From CAVYGM01 sp963768025 (GTDB lineage: Bacteria; Bacteroidota; Bacteroidia; Cytophagales; Spirosomataceae): 64,000 bases of DNA. The DNA is taken from positions 1-64,000 of the forward strand of contig CAVYGM010000036.1 of assembly GCA_963768025.1 (NCBI GenBank). The letters run 5' to 3'. The notes below the pieces were generated by a model. It ran no database searches. It was given only the letters and a program-made list of their open reading frames with translations, and was not told the DNA's origin. Position numbers and translations under genes: made by a program. How positions within the stretch are numbered: the stretch's first letter is position 1; each line of letters opens with the position of its first letter. Of the stretch, positions 46,171 through 56,665 are shown piece after piece.

Positions 46171-48246
46171 TTATTTGGGAAGGTGGACGGTCCCTGTTTC
46201 GGCCGGATCAATGAAAGGAAGTTTTGCATCGTTGAGCAGTACTTTCCATCGTTCTTTGGTCCTATACCCAAGTTCTGGACTGAGAATAAAACGGGTAGTG
46301 CTTTGGGGAAATGAGAAGGCAGGCGTAGGATATTTTTTATTTCGGATGATAACCATTGATGCCCTATCCTCCTCAGAATGAGCATCCCAGTCGAGGTTGA
46401 AGGTACTCCCCTGACGCAGTTTTAGTGGTTGATTTACTGCGCTTTCCGGAAGCGTATAATACCGAACGGAACGAATTCCCCGATTCACGAAGTAATTTTT
46501 TATGTGGGTAGCATAGGCCATAGAATCCCGTTCGAAAGCGGCATTTGATAAAATGTACCCTCGCTGTCCGTTGGTCATACTCACGACCGAATGACGAGAA
46601 ATAGCATGGAAGTTCATATCTGGGGTGGAAAAATCAAGTATCAGTTTCCAAACTGAATATTGTAGGAATAGGACACTCAGCATCAAAACCCATTTCAAAC
46701 TTGAATACTCCCGACCTTTAATCAGGTGGTACACCGCCAAAATGATCAGAAAGACCAATACGACCTCCAACAGATCAAAGCTGAGATTTTCCAGGAGGTA
46801 CATGGGCAATTTTCTGGGGATCTGGACAATTGTATTCATCAAGCGAGCCACAATGCTCAATAAGTTTGCCACTAGCGAGGTAAGGGGATCGAATGACAGG
46901 AAACTAAGAGCCAGGACTCCGATTGCTCCGTAGATTAGCAAGGAAGTGAGAGCAATCGCAAAGGGATTGACCAGCCAGAAATAGACCGGAAACTGGTGAA
47001 AGTAATAGATACTGATCGGAAAGGTGAACAGCTGGGCTACGAACCCAACCAGGGAAATCTGCCATACCCACCGCAGAACTTTATTGTTTGGGTTGAAAGT
47101 ATTTTTCAACAAGGGGTATGCCAACACAATGCCGGCCACGGCTGCGTAAGACAATTGAAAACCAACCGAGTAGCAGGCAAAAGGATCGAGGAGTAAAATT
47201 ATAAAGGCAGATAGTGCCAGGGTATTGAGGCCATTGTGCCTACGAAGGAAAGTTTGTGAAGCTGCGAAGGTCACACACATGAGCGAGGCACGTACCACCG
47301 ACGGCGAGAGCCCAGTCATGAGGGCGTAGATGACTAAAAATAAGACGATGACGGTCAGGTATAGGTAAGATCCCCACTTCCTTTTTCGCAACCAACCCAA
47401 CAGGAAGGAGATTAGTAAGAATAATACCCCAACGTGCAGGCCGGACACCGCCAACACGTGGACCGCACCAGACGCTATATAGGAATCGAGCAGGTCGTTT
47501 CCAAGGTCGCCCCTCCGACCTAACAACATAGCCTTAATTAACCCGTATGAGGATTTTTCGGGTAAAAATTTTTTAAAAACGGCATCTGCCCGCTCAGAAA
47601 TGGATAAGGGCCATTGATTGAAACTGGTAGATGCCCCCTGGGGCAGGACCACAAAAGAAGTATCCGCAATGTATAGTGTCCATCCAATCCCTAATTTTTG
47701 CAGATACTTCCGGTAATCAAACTCATCCGGATTCATAGCTCCTTTGGGCAAGGATAGATTGCGGTTTTTTACCAATAATGTAGTTCCGGGGGCAAGGTTA
47801 ACCTGAGAGCTAGCCGATAGTGAAATTAGTACTTTGGCATTTTTTGCCACCCACCCCGCCTTGGTCCGAATCGAAACGAGTCGTCCGTCGTACTGAATAG
47901 AAGCTCTTTTTTGCTGACCTAGTGAATTTATTTGTAGAACCAGTCCATCATAATCCTGATTTTCCAGTTGTCCAATATCCTTTTGAAAAGCGTTAATGCG
48001 TAGAGATGCCGTACAGATCCCCAACCAGAAAAGGGCAAAAAATAGCAGGAAGCTTCGCACATAGCGATGGGAACGGAAGAAGAGTAACCCTATCCCGAAA
48101 AGGAAAACGAGTGAGGCAGAGATGATCACCAGGTTGTATACCCATTCGACAGAATCAAATACTCGATTCTCGAAACCAAACTGAATCAGCACGATCCCAA
48201 CAACCAAGGGTACCAAAAACCTGACGAATGGTTGGGAGGCAAACAT
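46171..48246 (-). CDS. ComEC/Rec2 family DNA-uptake channel
   Basis: Intact, 691 residues. N-terminal membrane helices and an OB-like domain (GTTLLVKNRNLSLPKGAMNP, DEFDYRKYLQKLGIGW, the DUF4131 part). The Competence domain follows: LLGRRGDLGNDLLDSYIASG, HVLAVSGLHVGVLFLLISFL, GLSPSVVRASLM, and LLLDPFACYSVGFQLSYAAV. These are the ComEC channel motifs for single-stranded DNA uptake. The C-terminal metallo-beta-lactamase domain of Bacillus ComEC is replaced by about 130 unrecognised residues, as in many Bacteroidetes. It sits 9 bases upstream of nothing similar and just downstream of an M43 protease on the same strand. Confidence 0.9.
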   Translation of the reverse strand: MFASQPFVRFLVPLVVGIVLIQFGFENRVFDSVEWVYNLVIISASLVFLFGIGLLFFRSHRYVRSFLLFFALFWLGICTASLRINAFQKDIGQLENQDYDGLVLQINSLGQQKRASIQYDGRLVSIRTKAGWVAKNAKVLISLSASSQVNLAPGTTLLVKNRNLSLPKGAMNPDEFDYRKYLQKLGIGWTLYIADTSFVVLPQGASTSFNQWPLSISERADAVFKKFLPEKSSYGLIKAMLLGRRGDLGNDLLDSYIASGAVHVLAVSGLHVGVLFLLISFLLGWLRKRKWGSYLYLTVIVLFLVIYALMTGLSPSVVRASLMCVTFAASQTFLRRHNGLNTLALSAFIILLLDPFACYSVGFQLSYAAVAGIVLAYPLLKNTFNPNNKVLRWVWQISLVGFVAQLFTFPISIYYFHQFPVYFWLVNPFAIALTSLLIYGAIGVLALSFLSFDPLTSLVANLLSIVARLMNTIVQIPRKLPMYLLENLSFDLLEVVLVFLIILAVYHLIKGREYSSLKWVLMLSVLFLQYSVWKLILDFSTPDMNFHAISRHSVVSMTNGQRGYILSNAAFERDSMAYATHIKNYFVNRGIRSVRYYTLPESAVNQPLKLRQGSTFNLDWDAHSEEDRASMVIIRNKKYPTPAFSFPQSTTRFILSPELGYRTKERWKVLLNDAKLPFIDPAETGTVHLPK

Positions 48247-48254
48247 GCAAGGAG

Positions 48255-49577
48255 CTAGTTAACTACAAAGCGGCGGGTGATCGTTTCGTTGTTGGCGTTG
48301 ATTTTGATCAGGTAAATTCCGGGTGGAAGTACTCTGACATCGAAGCGCAACCTTCTGCTGTACACCTGGGGGTAGCTTACACTTTCAAAGGTACGGCCAT
48401 TCAGATCATACACCTTATAGGTAATATCCTGGAAATCGGGAAATCTTACTTCAATAAAAAGATCGGATTCGGCGGGATTGGGGTAGATATCCACGGTAAG
48501 GTTATCGGCGGGGGCCAATCTGCCCTGTTTGGAAAATTCAACCAGTCGAGCCCGCCTGGGACTGAGTTCCATCACCGCCCGCATTCGGGTGACCTGGTCA
48601 TTCGTAAAAATATTCATGCAGGAATCAGGGGAGTAATCCATGTAGTTTTCAATCATGTTACGGGTCCGCACTCCGTTGCAGTTGGAAAACTTAGGGGTAC
48701 ACACGGTGGTCTGATTGCTTCCTTCGGCGGTTGGGGTATCCGGACAATAGTCTGTGCCGCAGAAGGAATCGCCCCAAGTGTGAATCAACCCCAGCCAATG
48801 TCCGACTTCATGGGTGGTAGTTCGGCCCAGGTTATAGATCCGACTGGTAATGGCACTCGAATTTCTCCCCAGGTACCGGTAATCCACAATGACGCCATCC
48901 GTAAGAACAGAGGGTTCGCTGGCAGTATCGAGGCCCTCCACTGCATCGGTTGAGGGAAACTGGGCAATCGCCAAATTGGAATTGGTCAACCGGCACGTCC
49001 AAATGTTGAGGTACTTATCCGTGGGCCAGGAGACAATATTAGCCAATAGAAGGTCGTCCGTGTAGGGATCGAACATAGTCTTGGCGGTGTACAAGTGCCG
49101 GGTTATTCCCGAGGAGGGCGCACCATTGGGATCCGTATCGGCCAGGTAAAACTCGATGTAGGCATCCGCCCCTACCGGATTCGAATTGAAACCGGGGGTA
49201 CCCGGTTTCTTTCGAAAATCTTCGTTCAATACCTCAATTTGGGATCTGATTTGTTCTTCGGAAATATTGGAATTATTGGATCCGCCAATGGTATTCGCGG
49301 TTTGGTTATGTACCACGTGAACCACCACCGGGATTCGGATAATTTCCAGGGCGGTTACCCGGCTGGAACCGGAATTCCGGGTGTAGGTAGATACGAGAGA
49401 ATCAAGCCGGACTCTGGTTTGAATCCAGAGCGGGTTCTGTTGCCCCCGAAGCTGATCTCTCTCAAAACTGCTGCATCGTTGGATTGCCTCACTATTTCCC
49501 TGGGCAAAAACCTTAATCCCAATTAAGAACCCTATACTTAAGAAAACAAGAAATTTCCTACTTTTCATGGACTTCAT
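48255..49577 (-). CDS. Secreted M43 zinc metalloprotease with type IX sorting domain
   Basis: Intact, about 440 residues. Signal peptide MKSMKSRKFLVFLSIGFLIG ... KVFAQ. Zinc motif TTHEVGHWLGLIHTWGD: His256, His260 and His266 bind zinc and Glu257 is catalytic. Cys-rich GDSFCGTDYCPDTPTAEG, then NMIENYMDYSPDSCMN with the Met-turn, as in pappalysin/cytophagalysin proteins. The C-terminal NLTVDIYPNPAESDLFIEVR up to YLIKINANNETITRRFVVN is a type IX secretion (Por) sorting domain. Exported and probably anchored at the surface. The start overlaps the phoH stop by 10-20 bases. Confidence 0.92.
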   Translation of the reverse strand: MKSMKSRKFLVFLSIGFLIGIKVFAQGNSEAIQRCSSFERDQLRGQQNPLWIQTRVRLDSLVSTYTRNSGSSRVTALEIIRIPVVVHVVHNQTANTIGGSNNSNISEEQIRSQIEVLNEDFRKKPGTPGFNSNPVGADAYIEFYLADTDPNGAPSSGITRHLYTAKTMFDPYTDDLLLANIVSWPTDKYLNIWTCRLTNSNLAIAQFPSTDAVEGLDTASEPSVLTDGVIVDYRYLGRNSSAITSRIYNLGRTTTHEVGHWLGLIHTWGDSFCGTDYCPDTPTAEGSNQTTVCTPKFSNCNGVRTRNMIENYMDYSPDSCMNIFTNDQVTRMRAVMELSPRRARLVEFSKQGRLAPADNLTVDIYPNPAESDLFIEVRFPDFQDITYKVYDLNGRTFESVSYPQVYSRRLRFDVRVLPPGIYLIKINANNETITRRFVVN

Positions 49578-50513
49578 AAGCCGCCAAAATATCTTTTACA
49601 AGTCGATGGCGCACTACATCGGATCCATCAAGCTCCACGAATGAAATCCCCTTGATCCCTTTTAGTATGGTAAGAGAATCTATTAACCCTGACTTATGGT
49701 TTTTGGGTAAGTCCACCTGGGACTTATCTCCGGTGATGATTGCTTTAGAGCTTGGGCCCATGCGCGTAAGGAACATTTTCATCTGCATGGGGGTGGTATT
49801 CTGCGCTTCGTCCAAAAGGATAAACGCGTTGTTAAGCGTCCTTCCGCGCATGTAGGCCAGGGGGGCAATCTCCACAATCCGGTTATCCACAAAGTATTTC
49901 AGTTTCTCCGGCGCAATCATATCGTCCAGGGCATCGTAAATTGGACGCAGGTACGGGTCAATTTTTTCTTTTAGATCGCCGGGCAGGAATCCCAGGTTTT
50001 CCCCAGCCTCCACCGCCGGGCGGGTAATGATGATTTTTTTGACCTCCTTATTCTTCAAAGCCCGTACGGCAATAGCCACGGCCGTATACGTTTTCCCGTA
50101 CCAGCAGGCCCTACCGCAAAAACCAGGTCGTACTTGGCGGCTGCCTCTACCAGTAGCTTTTGATTCGGGGTTTTGGCCTTAACTACGATCCCCTTATTCC
50201 CGTACACAATGACATCGTCATCGTCCTGAGCCGGACTCTGCTGGGTTTGGGACGTATTGAGGTAGCCATTGAGGTACCTCACCACGTTGTCGTTGGTGAC
50301 CCTACCGTATTTTTGGTAATGCGTGAGTAGTGATTCCAGCACGTCGGTAATTTTGACGATCTCAGGAGCTGTTCCCTGGATTCGGATCTCATTGCCACGG
50401 GAAAGGATTTTACTCTCAGGAAATGCGGCGGCCACTTCTCTGATATTGGCATTGTGAACGCCCAAAAAATCTACGAGCGATACATCTTCGAGTGTGATTA
50501 CTTTTTCTACCAA
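49558..50513 (-). CDS. phoH: PhoH family ATPase (frameshifted)
   Basis: RNA-helicase-like P-loop ATPase (PhoH/YbeZ), about 318 residues. The start appears to be TTG at 50513 (MVEKVITLEDVSLVDFLGVH); no in-frame ATG is near. An N-terminal KH-like region includes SRGNEIRIQGTAPEIVKIT. Walker A FAVGPAGTGKTYTAVAIAV is broken by a missing A near 50093. Walker B is FILLDEAQNTTPMQMKMFL, and AIITGDKSQVDLP is sensor-like. In other bacteria it works with YbeY and the ribosome. The 3' end overlaps the M43 protease start by 10-20 bases. Confidence 0.92.
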
Positions 50514-50747
50514 ATGACTGTTCGGTTTGTTATGAATTAATAAACTATGGTTAAAAATTAATGTTTTTTTTTGGTTATTGATACCATTCGCCTAGTATTT
50601 TTTATACCAAAAGGTCAAAGCTAACAACGTTAAATTTATATATGCAGTTCAACTCGTTCAGTATCAACCAGGGGAAAGAATAATGCAAAAATAGTTGCAG
50701 GAGCCTCTTTCCTTACTCCTCCGCAATTTGTAATATTGTATTCATAT

Positions 50748-52359
50748 ATGGATAACGATAAGACATTTAATTTCTTGAAAAAATCTGGGAATGCCCCTCA
50801 GGCACCCGGTCGCTCCAGCAGTTCCAATCGCTGGTTTGGGTCGGAATCTGGCATGGGGAAGCTTCCACCTCAGGCAACCGACCTGGAAGAAGCCGTGTTG
50901 GGTGCGCTAATGATTGAAAAAGATGCCCTCTCCGCGGTGGTCGATATTTTAAAACCTGAAAGTTTTTATAAAGAAGCCCATCAGCGGATTTACAGCGCTA
51001 TTCTGACGCTTTTCGGCAATTCCGAACCTATTGACTTACTGACAGTTACGCACCAAGCTACGCAGAACTGGCGAAATTGAACTGGTTGGTGGTGGTGGCT
51101 TTATCACCGAACTGACCTCCCGGGTCAATTCGGCGGCCAACATCGAGTACCACGCCCGTATCGTATCCCAGGCGGCTCTCAAGCGGGCACTAATCACCAT
51201 TTCGTCCGAAATTCAGCGGGACGCTTACGAGGACACGACCGATGTTTTCAAGCTTCTCGACCAAACGGAACAGTCCCTCTTCAAGATTTCGGAATCGAAC
51301 ATCAAGAAGAACTACGCCGACATGGGGACCATCATGCGGATGGCGCTGGACGAACTCGAACCAAAGAAAAATCAGGGAGGCCTGACGGGTGTTCCGTCCG
51401 GCTTTACCAACCTGGATCGCCTCACGTCGGGCTGGCAACCAACGGAACTTGATTATTCTGGCCGCCCGGCCAGCTATGGGAAAAACGGCATTTGTGGTGT
51501 CCGCCCTGCGCAATGCCGCCGTCGAATTCAATAAGGCCGGTGGCCATTTTCTCGCTGGAAATGTCGTCGGTACAGTTGGTCAATCGTCTTATTTCGGCCG
51601 AAGCAGAAATTGACAGTGAGAAAATCAGAAAGGGGAATTTGGCCCCGCACGAATGGACGCAAATTCACCACAGAATTCAGCGGCTGACCGAACGCCCCGA
51701 TTTTTATTGACGATACCCCTGCCCTATCCATTCTGGAACTTCGGGCCAAATGCCGCCGTCTGAAAGCCCAGCACGATATTCAGATGGTCGTTATTGACTA
51801 CCTCCAGCTGATGTCGGGCGATACGTCCGGAAAAGCTGAGCGGAAACCGGGAACAGGAAATTGCCTCGATTTCGCGGGCCCTGAAAAACCTGGCCAAAGA
51901 ACTGAATGTACCGGTCATTGCCCTGTCGCAGTTGAGCCGGGCCGTTGAAACACGCGGTGGCGACAAAAAACCGCAACTTCTCCGACCTTCGTGAATCAGG
52001 ATCTATCGAGCAGGATGCCGACATGGTTTTGTTCCTCTACCGTCCGGAATATTATGACATTACGCCAGGATGAAACCGGCAATTCGACTGCTGGTATCGG
52101 TGAAGTAATTATTGCTAAAAACCGGGGTGGTTCGCTCGATACGGTCCAATTGCGCTTCATTGGCAAGTACACCAAGTTTTCGGACCTGGATGCTTTTTAT
52201 GCCCCTAGCCCCACCCCAATGGATCGGCCCTTGCCCCCGCAAGCCACCAACCCGATCGCATCCTTTGAACAAAAGCCAGCGGGCACCGTATTCAAAAGTA
52301 GGGCGAATGACCGCTCGACCCTGGATTACCGAGGGCCGGGCGAAGAGCCTCCATTCTAA
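50748..52359 (+). CDS. dnaB: Replicative DNA helicase (heavily frameshifted)
   Basis: Hexameric helicase at the replication fork, about 530 residues. Start MDNDKTFNFLKKSGNAPQAP at 50748; N-terminal domain PPQATDLEEAVLGALMIEKD and SFYKEAHQRIYSAILTLF. An extra base near 51057 is the first error; GGGGFITELTSRVNSAANIE follows in another frame. ATPase domain: GGLTGVPSGFTNLDRLTSGW, then AARPAMGKTAFVVSALRNAA (Walker A), and MVVIDYLQLMSG-like (Walker B) in a third frame. The C-terminus ends YRGPGEEPPF. At least five frame changes in 1.6 kb. Convergent with rlmD; the two stops overlap by 4 bases. Confidence 0.93.
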
Positions 52360-53763
52360 TATTCCGCTTTTCTAATCAACTGAGCTACGTTTTCTATATG
52401 GTGCGTGTGGGGAAACATATCCACCGGTTGCGCCTGTGTTATATGGTACTTAGCCGATAGCAAATCCAGGTCCCTCGCCTGAGTAGCCGTGTTGCAGCTT
52501 ACGTATACAATTCTTTGCGCCTCCACTGCCAGCAGGGTATCTATGACACCGGGGTCCATTCCAGCCCTAGGTGGATCGGTAATGATAACATCGGGGCGAC
52601 CATACTGGGTAAGGAAATTTGGATTAAGGATTTTCTTCATATCCCCCGCAAAGAATTCGGTATTGGTTATTCCATTGATTTCCGAATTTATACGGGCATC
52701 CCGGACGGCCTCTTCCACATACTCTACGCCAATTACCTTTCGAGCCCGCCGAGCAACAAAATTGGCGATGGTACCCGTGCCACTGTACAAATCGTAAACC
52801 AGGTCCGTCTCTGAGAGCTCCGCGTAGTCACGGGCCACTTTGTATAATTCGTAGGCTTGCTCAGAATTGGTTTGATAAAACGACTTAGGCCCTACTCGGA
52901 AAGTCAGATCCTCCATTTGCTCGGTGATGTAATTTTTACCGGTAAAATGAACCACTTCCTGATCCTGATAAGAATCATTTCCTTTTTGGTTTACGATGTA
53001 AAACAAGGAGGTGATGGCTGGAAATTCTCCGATCAAAAATTCCATTACTTCCTGAATTTGATCTAAATTAGGTTGGGCAAATTGCACAATCACCAGCACA
53101 TCCCCGGTATTGGAGGTACGAATGATCAGATTTCGCATCATACCCACATTTTTCTTTACATCATAGTAGACATATCCTTGCTTTTCGGTAAATTGTTGAA
53201 GGGAATTGCGAATCAAATTAGAAGGATCCTCCTGAAAATGGCATTTTTCTACTTGAAATATCCGGTCAAACCGTTTGGGCACATGGTAGCCCAGGGCATT
53301 TTGAGAAAAGTCCCGACCCGATTGAATTTCATTTCGGCTTAACCATCGGTAGTTGGAAAAGGTGAATTCTAGTTTGTTTCGGTAAAATTGTTGCGTATTA
53401 GCTGGGATAATCTCCTTAAAATCAACACCTTTTAATTTTCCTATGCGCTCAAAGTGATCAATGACTTGCTGTTTTTTGAACCGAATCTGGGTCTCGTAGT
53501 TTATATGTTGCCAACGACAGCCTCCGCACACCTCGAAATGCTGGCAGTATGGCTCGGTTCTTAGGTCGGAGTAGGAATGAAAATGGGTAACCACTGCTTC
53601 CTTATATTTCTTCCTCTTCGAGGTTATCTCCAAGATCCACCACATCACCCGGAGCCACATTGCCTTGAATAAAAACAACCCCCTCATCGGATTTATAGAT
53701 ACATTTTCCCTCTGCTGCAAAATCAGTAATTGTAATCTTTTCGTACCTTTTAGGTATAGGCAT
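52356..53763 (-). CDS. 23S rRNA (uracil-5-)-methyltransferase, RlmD/RumA family (frameshifted)
   Basis: SAM-dependent m5U methyltransferase with an iron-sulfur cluster, about 469 residues. The ATG at 53763 opens MPIPKRYEKITITDFAAEGK, a TRAM-like start; an extra G near 53635 breaks the frame before KRKKYKEAVVTHFHSY. EPYCQHFEVCGGCRWQHI holds the Fe-S cysteines. DLYSGTGTIANFVARRARKV is the SAM motif, and IITDPPRAGMDP and VYVSCNTATQARDL carry the DPPR and catalytic SCN motifs. It could act on U1939 (RlmD) or a tRNA position; this cannot be told from sequence alone. Convergent with dnaB. Confidence 0.9.
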
Positions 53764-53814
53764 ATCAAATAAAAAATTTGTTCTTTAGATTAAGTTAAAC
53801 TAGGTGGTAGACGT

Positions 53815-56025
53815 ATGAGGCGAACTTTACTTTCACTTTTTTTTATTATTTCGTTTTATCAGGCCATGAGCTCCCACATTGTGGGCGGCGAATTGGTATT
53901 TAAAACCCTAAAAGGCGTTCAGGCAACGCACCGCATCGGGCTGAATTTGTACTTTGACGAAATCAATGGCATCCCACAAGCGGAGGATCAGATTGTCAAT
54001 CTTTTTATCTTCCAAAAATCCAACAACCGCCGGGTCACCTCGATTCAGGCCCCAAAAGTAGGACGAAAAAACATAACCTACGCCAATCCTCAATGTGGAA
54101 ATTCGGGTCTGAAAACCCTTTTCATTTCCTACGCCCTAGATGTAGTACTCAACCCGGAAGAATTCAACGATCCCGAAGGGTACTACATTGTGTGGGACCG
54201 CTGCTGCCGCAACAACGTAATTGACAATATAAAAACTCCGGGGGACGTAGGTAGTCTTTTCTCGGTGTTCTTTCCACCCTTAACCAAAAATGGCACCTTG
54301 TTTCTGGATTCTGCTCCTGAATTTTCGGAGATACAGGGGGATTATGCCTGTCTGAATGCTGATTTTTATATAGATTTCAAAGCCACCGATGCGGACGGAG
54401 ATAGCCTGGTGTATGCCCTATCCACCCCGGTTACGGGATTTAGTAATCGCGCCGTTCCAAATCCTCAGGCGCTCGGATCAAGCAACTATCCGGTGGTCAC
54501 TTGGGCGGAAGGAATTTCACTGGCTAATGTGATTCCGGGTACAAGGCCGCTGCGGGTGGACTCCCGAACCGGCCGTTTGTCATTTACGGCTGGTAAACTT
54601 GGTTTGTACGTTTTTTCGATACTCGTCACTGAATACCGTAAGGGAGAAAAATTAGGGTCGGTGACCCGCGATTTTCAAATCAAAGTAATTGACTGTTTTG
54701 AAGCCTTTGCTCCAAACATCCTCGTTGTTCAATCGGGTAGTAAAGTTTCTTACCAGAACAATGCATCCATTCGGCTTACCCAAACCGACTCGGCATGTTT
54801 TTCCGTGCAAGTCACGGATCGAAATTTTAACCAACTGATTAAAATTTCTGGAAAAGCGATCAATTCACCCAGAAAAGACTTTTATTTCCTCCCCACTGAA
54901 TTTCGTACCCGAAAGAGCAACGATACACTTACCTTTCAATTCTGTCTGGACGATTGCTTCGAAACGGAGAACAACCGCCCGATCAGACTTGAATTGATTG
55001 CTGAGGATGAAAGTTGTCCGGTCCCTTTGACGGATACGCTAACCCTTTTCATTTACCGGCAAAGTGCTCCCAATACCGCGCCAAAGGTGACCACTTCCCT
55101 CCTTTCCCCCTACGTAGAAGCCATACCCGAACAGTTGCTGGAATTTACGGTATTCGGAAGGGATTTCGATCCGGATAGTATCCAAATGTCGGCCCAGGGA
55201 AGAGGATTTAACCTGGACACCTACGGTTTTAAATTCCCCACGATTGGTGGGAAGGGGGCTGTATCCCAAAAATTTTCCTGGAAACCACCGTGTACGATAA
55301 AAGTATCGGATACCCTGGCGATAGATTTCAGGTTAACGGATTTGCGATGCAGCGCCAATACCCTTCAAGACCGGATCACGGTATTTTTTATACTTCAAAA
55401 ATCAACCAATCGCCCCCCAACCGTACGCACCACCCTACCCTCCGATACCATCAGTCTGGTTCTGAATGCTACCCTTCCTGGCTCACTTACCTTTGATGTG
55501 ATCGCAAACGACGTGGATACTACCCAACTATCCTTGTTTTGCGTGGGAAGAGGATTTTCCCTGGGGGAAGCAAGAATGGACTTTCTGAATAAAGTGGGCA
55601 CGAGGGAAGTTATGAGCCCATTTGACTGGACACCCGATTGCTCCTTATTGAATGGGCAATCGCAACGACTCTTTGCCCTGGATTTTATTACCGAGGACAA
55701 AAGCTGCCTGGCAGCGCGAGACACCTCTACGGTTTTTATCCTCATCAAGGATGTGCTCTCCGACGCCGTAATCAATCTCTCCAATGTAATTACGCCCAAT
55801 CAGGATGGCAAGAATGATTGTTTTCTTCTTACTTCTTTGCCACCGGATAATTGTATTCAGCAGTTTAAAGAATTTGTAGTGTACAATCGCTGGGGTAGTG
55901 AGATATTTAAAACAAACGACCGAAACCAGAATTGGTGCCCCACAGATGCGGCTACCGGAACCTATTTCTACCAGATCTGGTACACAAAATCCTCATTTAA
56001 GGGTACAATCTCCCTCATAAAATAA
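53815..56025 (+). CDS. Gliding-motility-associated C-terminal domain (CHU_C) secreted protein, copy 2
   Basis: Intact, 736 residues. MRRTLLSLFFIISFYQAMSS then HIVGGELVF, the same N-terminal domain as at 16554, sharing YYIVWDRCCRNN, ATDADGDSLVYAL, YPVVTWAEGISL and SRTGRLSFTAG. The middle differs: long beta-rich repeats with FTVFGRDFDPDSIQMSAQGR and DVIANDVDTTQLSLFCVGR, a cadherin-like/PKD pattern repeated about three times. The end ITPNQDGKNDCF ... VYNRWGSEIF is CHU_C. Exported by type IX secretion. Terminator right after the stop. Confidence 0.88.
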   Translation: MRRTLLSLFFIISFYQAMSSHIVGGELVFKTLKGVQATHRIGLNLYFDEINGIPQAEDQIVNLFIFQKSNNRRVTSIQAPKVGRKNITYANPQCGNSGLKTLFISYALDVVLNPEEFNDPEGYYIVWDRCCRNNVIDNIKTPGDVGSLFSVFFPPLTKNGTLFLDSAPEFSEIQGDYACLNADFYIDFKATDADGDSLVYALSTPVTGFSNRAVPNPQALGSSNYPVVTWAEGISLANVIPGTRPLRVDSRTGRLSFTAGKLGLYVFSILVTEYRKGEKLGSVTRDFQIKVIDCFEAFAPNILVVQSGSKVSYQNNASIRLTQTDSACFSVQVTDRNFNQLIKISGKAINSPRKDFYFLPTEFRTRKSNDTLTFQFCLDDCFETENNRPIRLELIAEDESCPVPLTDTLTLFIYRQSAPNTAPKVTTSLLSPYVEAIPEQLLEFTVFGRDFDPDSIQMSAQGRGFNLDTYGFKFPTIGGKGAVSQKFSWKPPCTIKVSDTLAIDFRLTDLRCSANTLQDRITVFFILQKSTNRPPTVRTTLPSDTISLVLNATLPGSLTFDVIANDVDTTQLSLFCVGRGFSLGEARMDFLNKVGTREVMSPFDWTPDCSLLNGQSQRLFALDFITEDKSCLAARDTSTVFILIKDVLSDAVINLSNVITPNQDGKNDCFLLTSLPPDNCIQQFKEFVVYNRWGSEIFKTNDRNQNWCPTDAATGTYFYQIWYTKSSFKGTISLIK

Positions 56026-56058
56026 AAAAAATGCTCACCTGTCGGTGAGCATTTTTTT
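56025..56058. terminator. Terminator after CHU_C copy 2 and CHRD gene
   Basis: A perfect 15-bp stem (56025-56039 with 56044-56058) around TGTC, with A and T runs. It overlaps the CHU_C stop codon and lies 16 bases from the convergent CHRD stop, so it can serve both. Confidence 0.85.
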
Positions 56059-56073
56059 GAAAAGTCTTAGCCT

Positions 56074-56529
56074 TTAAAATTCAGTCAACAGAATTTGACC
56101 ACGGATTTCCCCTTGGGGATACTCCTTGGTATGAATATTAATGTACAAGTTTCCAAACCTGAGTAAGTTTTCCAAGTCCTGAGACAGCGTTACAGAACCC
56201 GAGATCGGGGAGCTGGCTACATTGGTGAACGGAACCACTACCGGACCAGAGGACCAGGCTGGCTGTGCTTTATGAATATGGGCAGCCGTAGGTGTTAATC
56301 CTTGATAGGTAACGTTATAGGTAAGTACCTTGGTAACTTTATTGTATTCAAGGACAGCCGAACCCTGCGCTGACGAAGTTGCCTTGGGTTGCGTGTTGCT
56401 ACTATTGATGGTTGCTTCGTACTTCACCACATCTTCCTCATCTGGTCCTTCAAGATCACAAGACATCAGGCTACCGATCATAAACGCTCCCAACATAAAG
56501 ACGGATAGTTTTCTCATTTGTTTTTTCAT
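56074..56529 (-). CDS. CHRD domain lipoprotein
   Basis: Intact, 151 residues. MKKQMRKLSVFMLGAFMIGS then LMSCDLEG, a lipobox with Cys24. The rest is a CHRD beta domain: YEATINSSNTQPKATSSAQG, VLEYNKVTKVLTYNVTYQGL, AAHIHKAQPAWSSGPVVVP and LYINIHTKEYPQGEIRGQIL. CHRD domains are found in chordin and in bacterial surface proteins; ligand unknown. Start 56529, or 56517 (MRKL). Monocistronic, with the hairpin at 56025. Confidence 0.9.
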   Translation of the reverse strand: MKKQMRKLSVFMLGAFMIGSLMSCDLEGPDEEDVVKYEATINSSNTQPKATSSAQGSAVLEYNKVTKVLTYNVTYQGLTPTAAHIHKAQPAWSSGPVVVPFTNVASSPISGSVTLSQDLENLLRFGNLYINIHTKEYPQGEIRGQILLTEF

Positions 56530-56665
56530 AAATTTAATCAGTTTGAATTGATTTCGAAATATACATTAAAACACCTTTATAACCGTATTTACCAGGTGAC
56601 TTGTTTTTTATATAGCCAAAAATTGTACCAGAAGGATCAAGTTGGCTTTCTTAATTTTGACCTGT

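Noticed and set aside
48228..48953. 241-residue plus-strand frame
   Set aside because: Antisense of the M43 protease gene, which has the HExxHxxGxxH motif.
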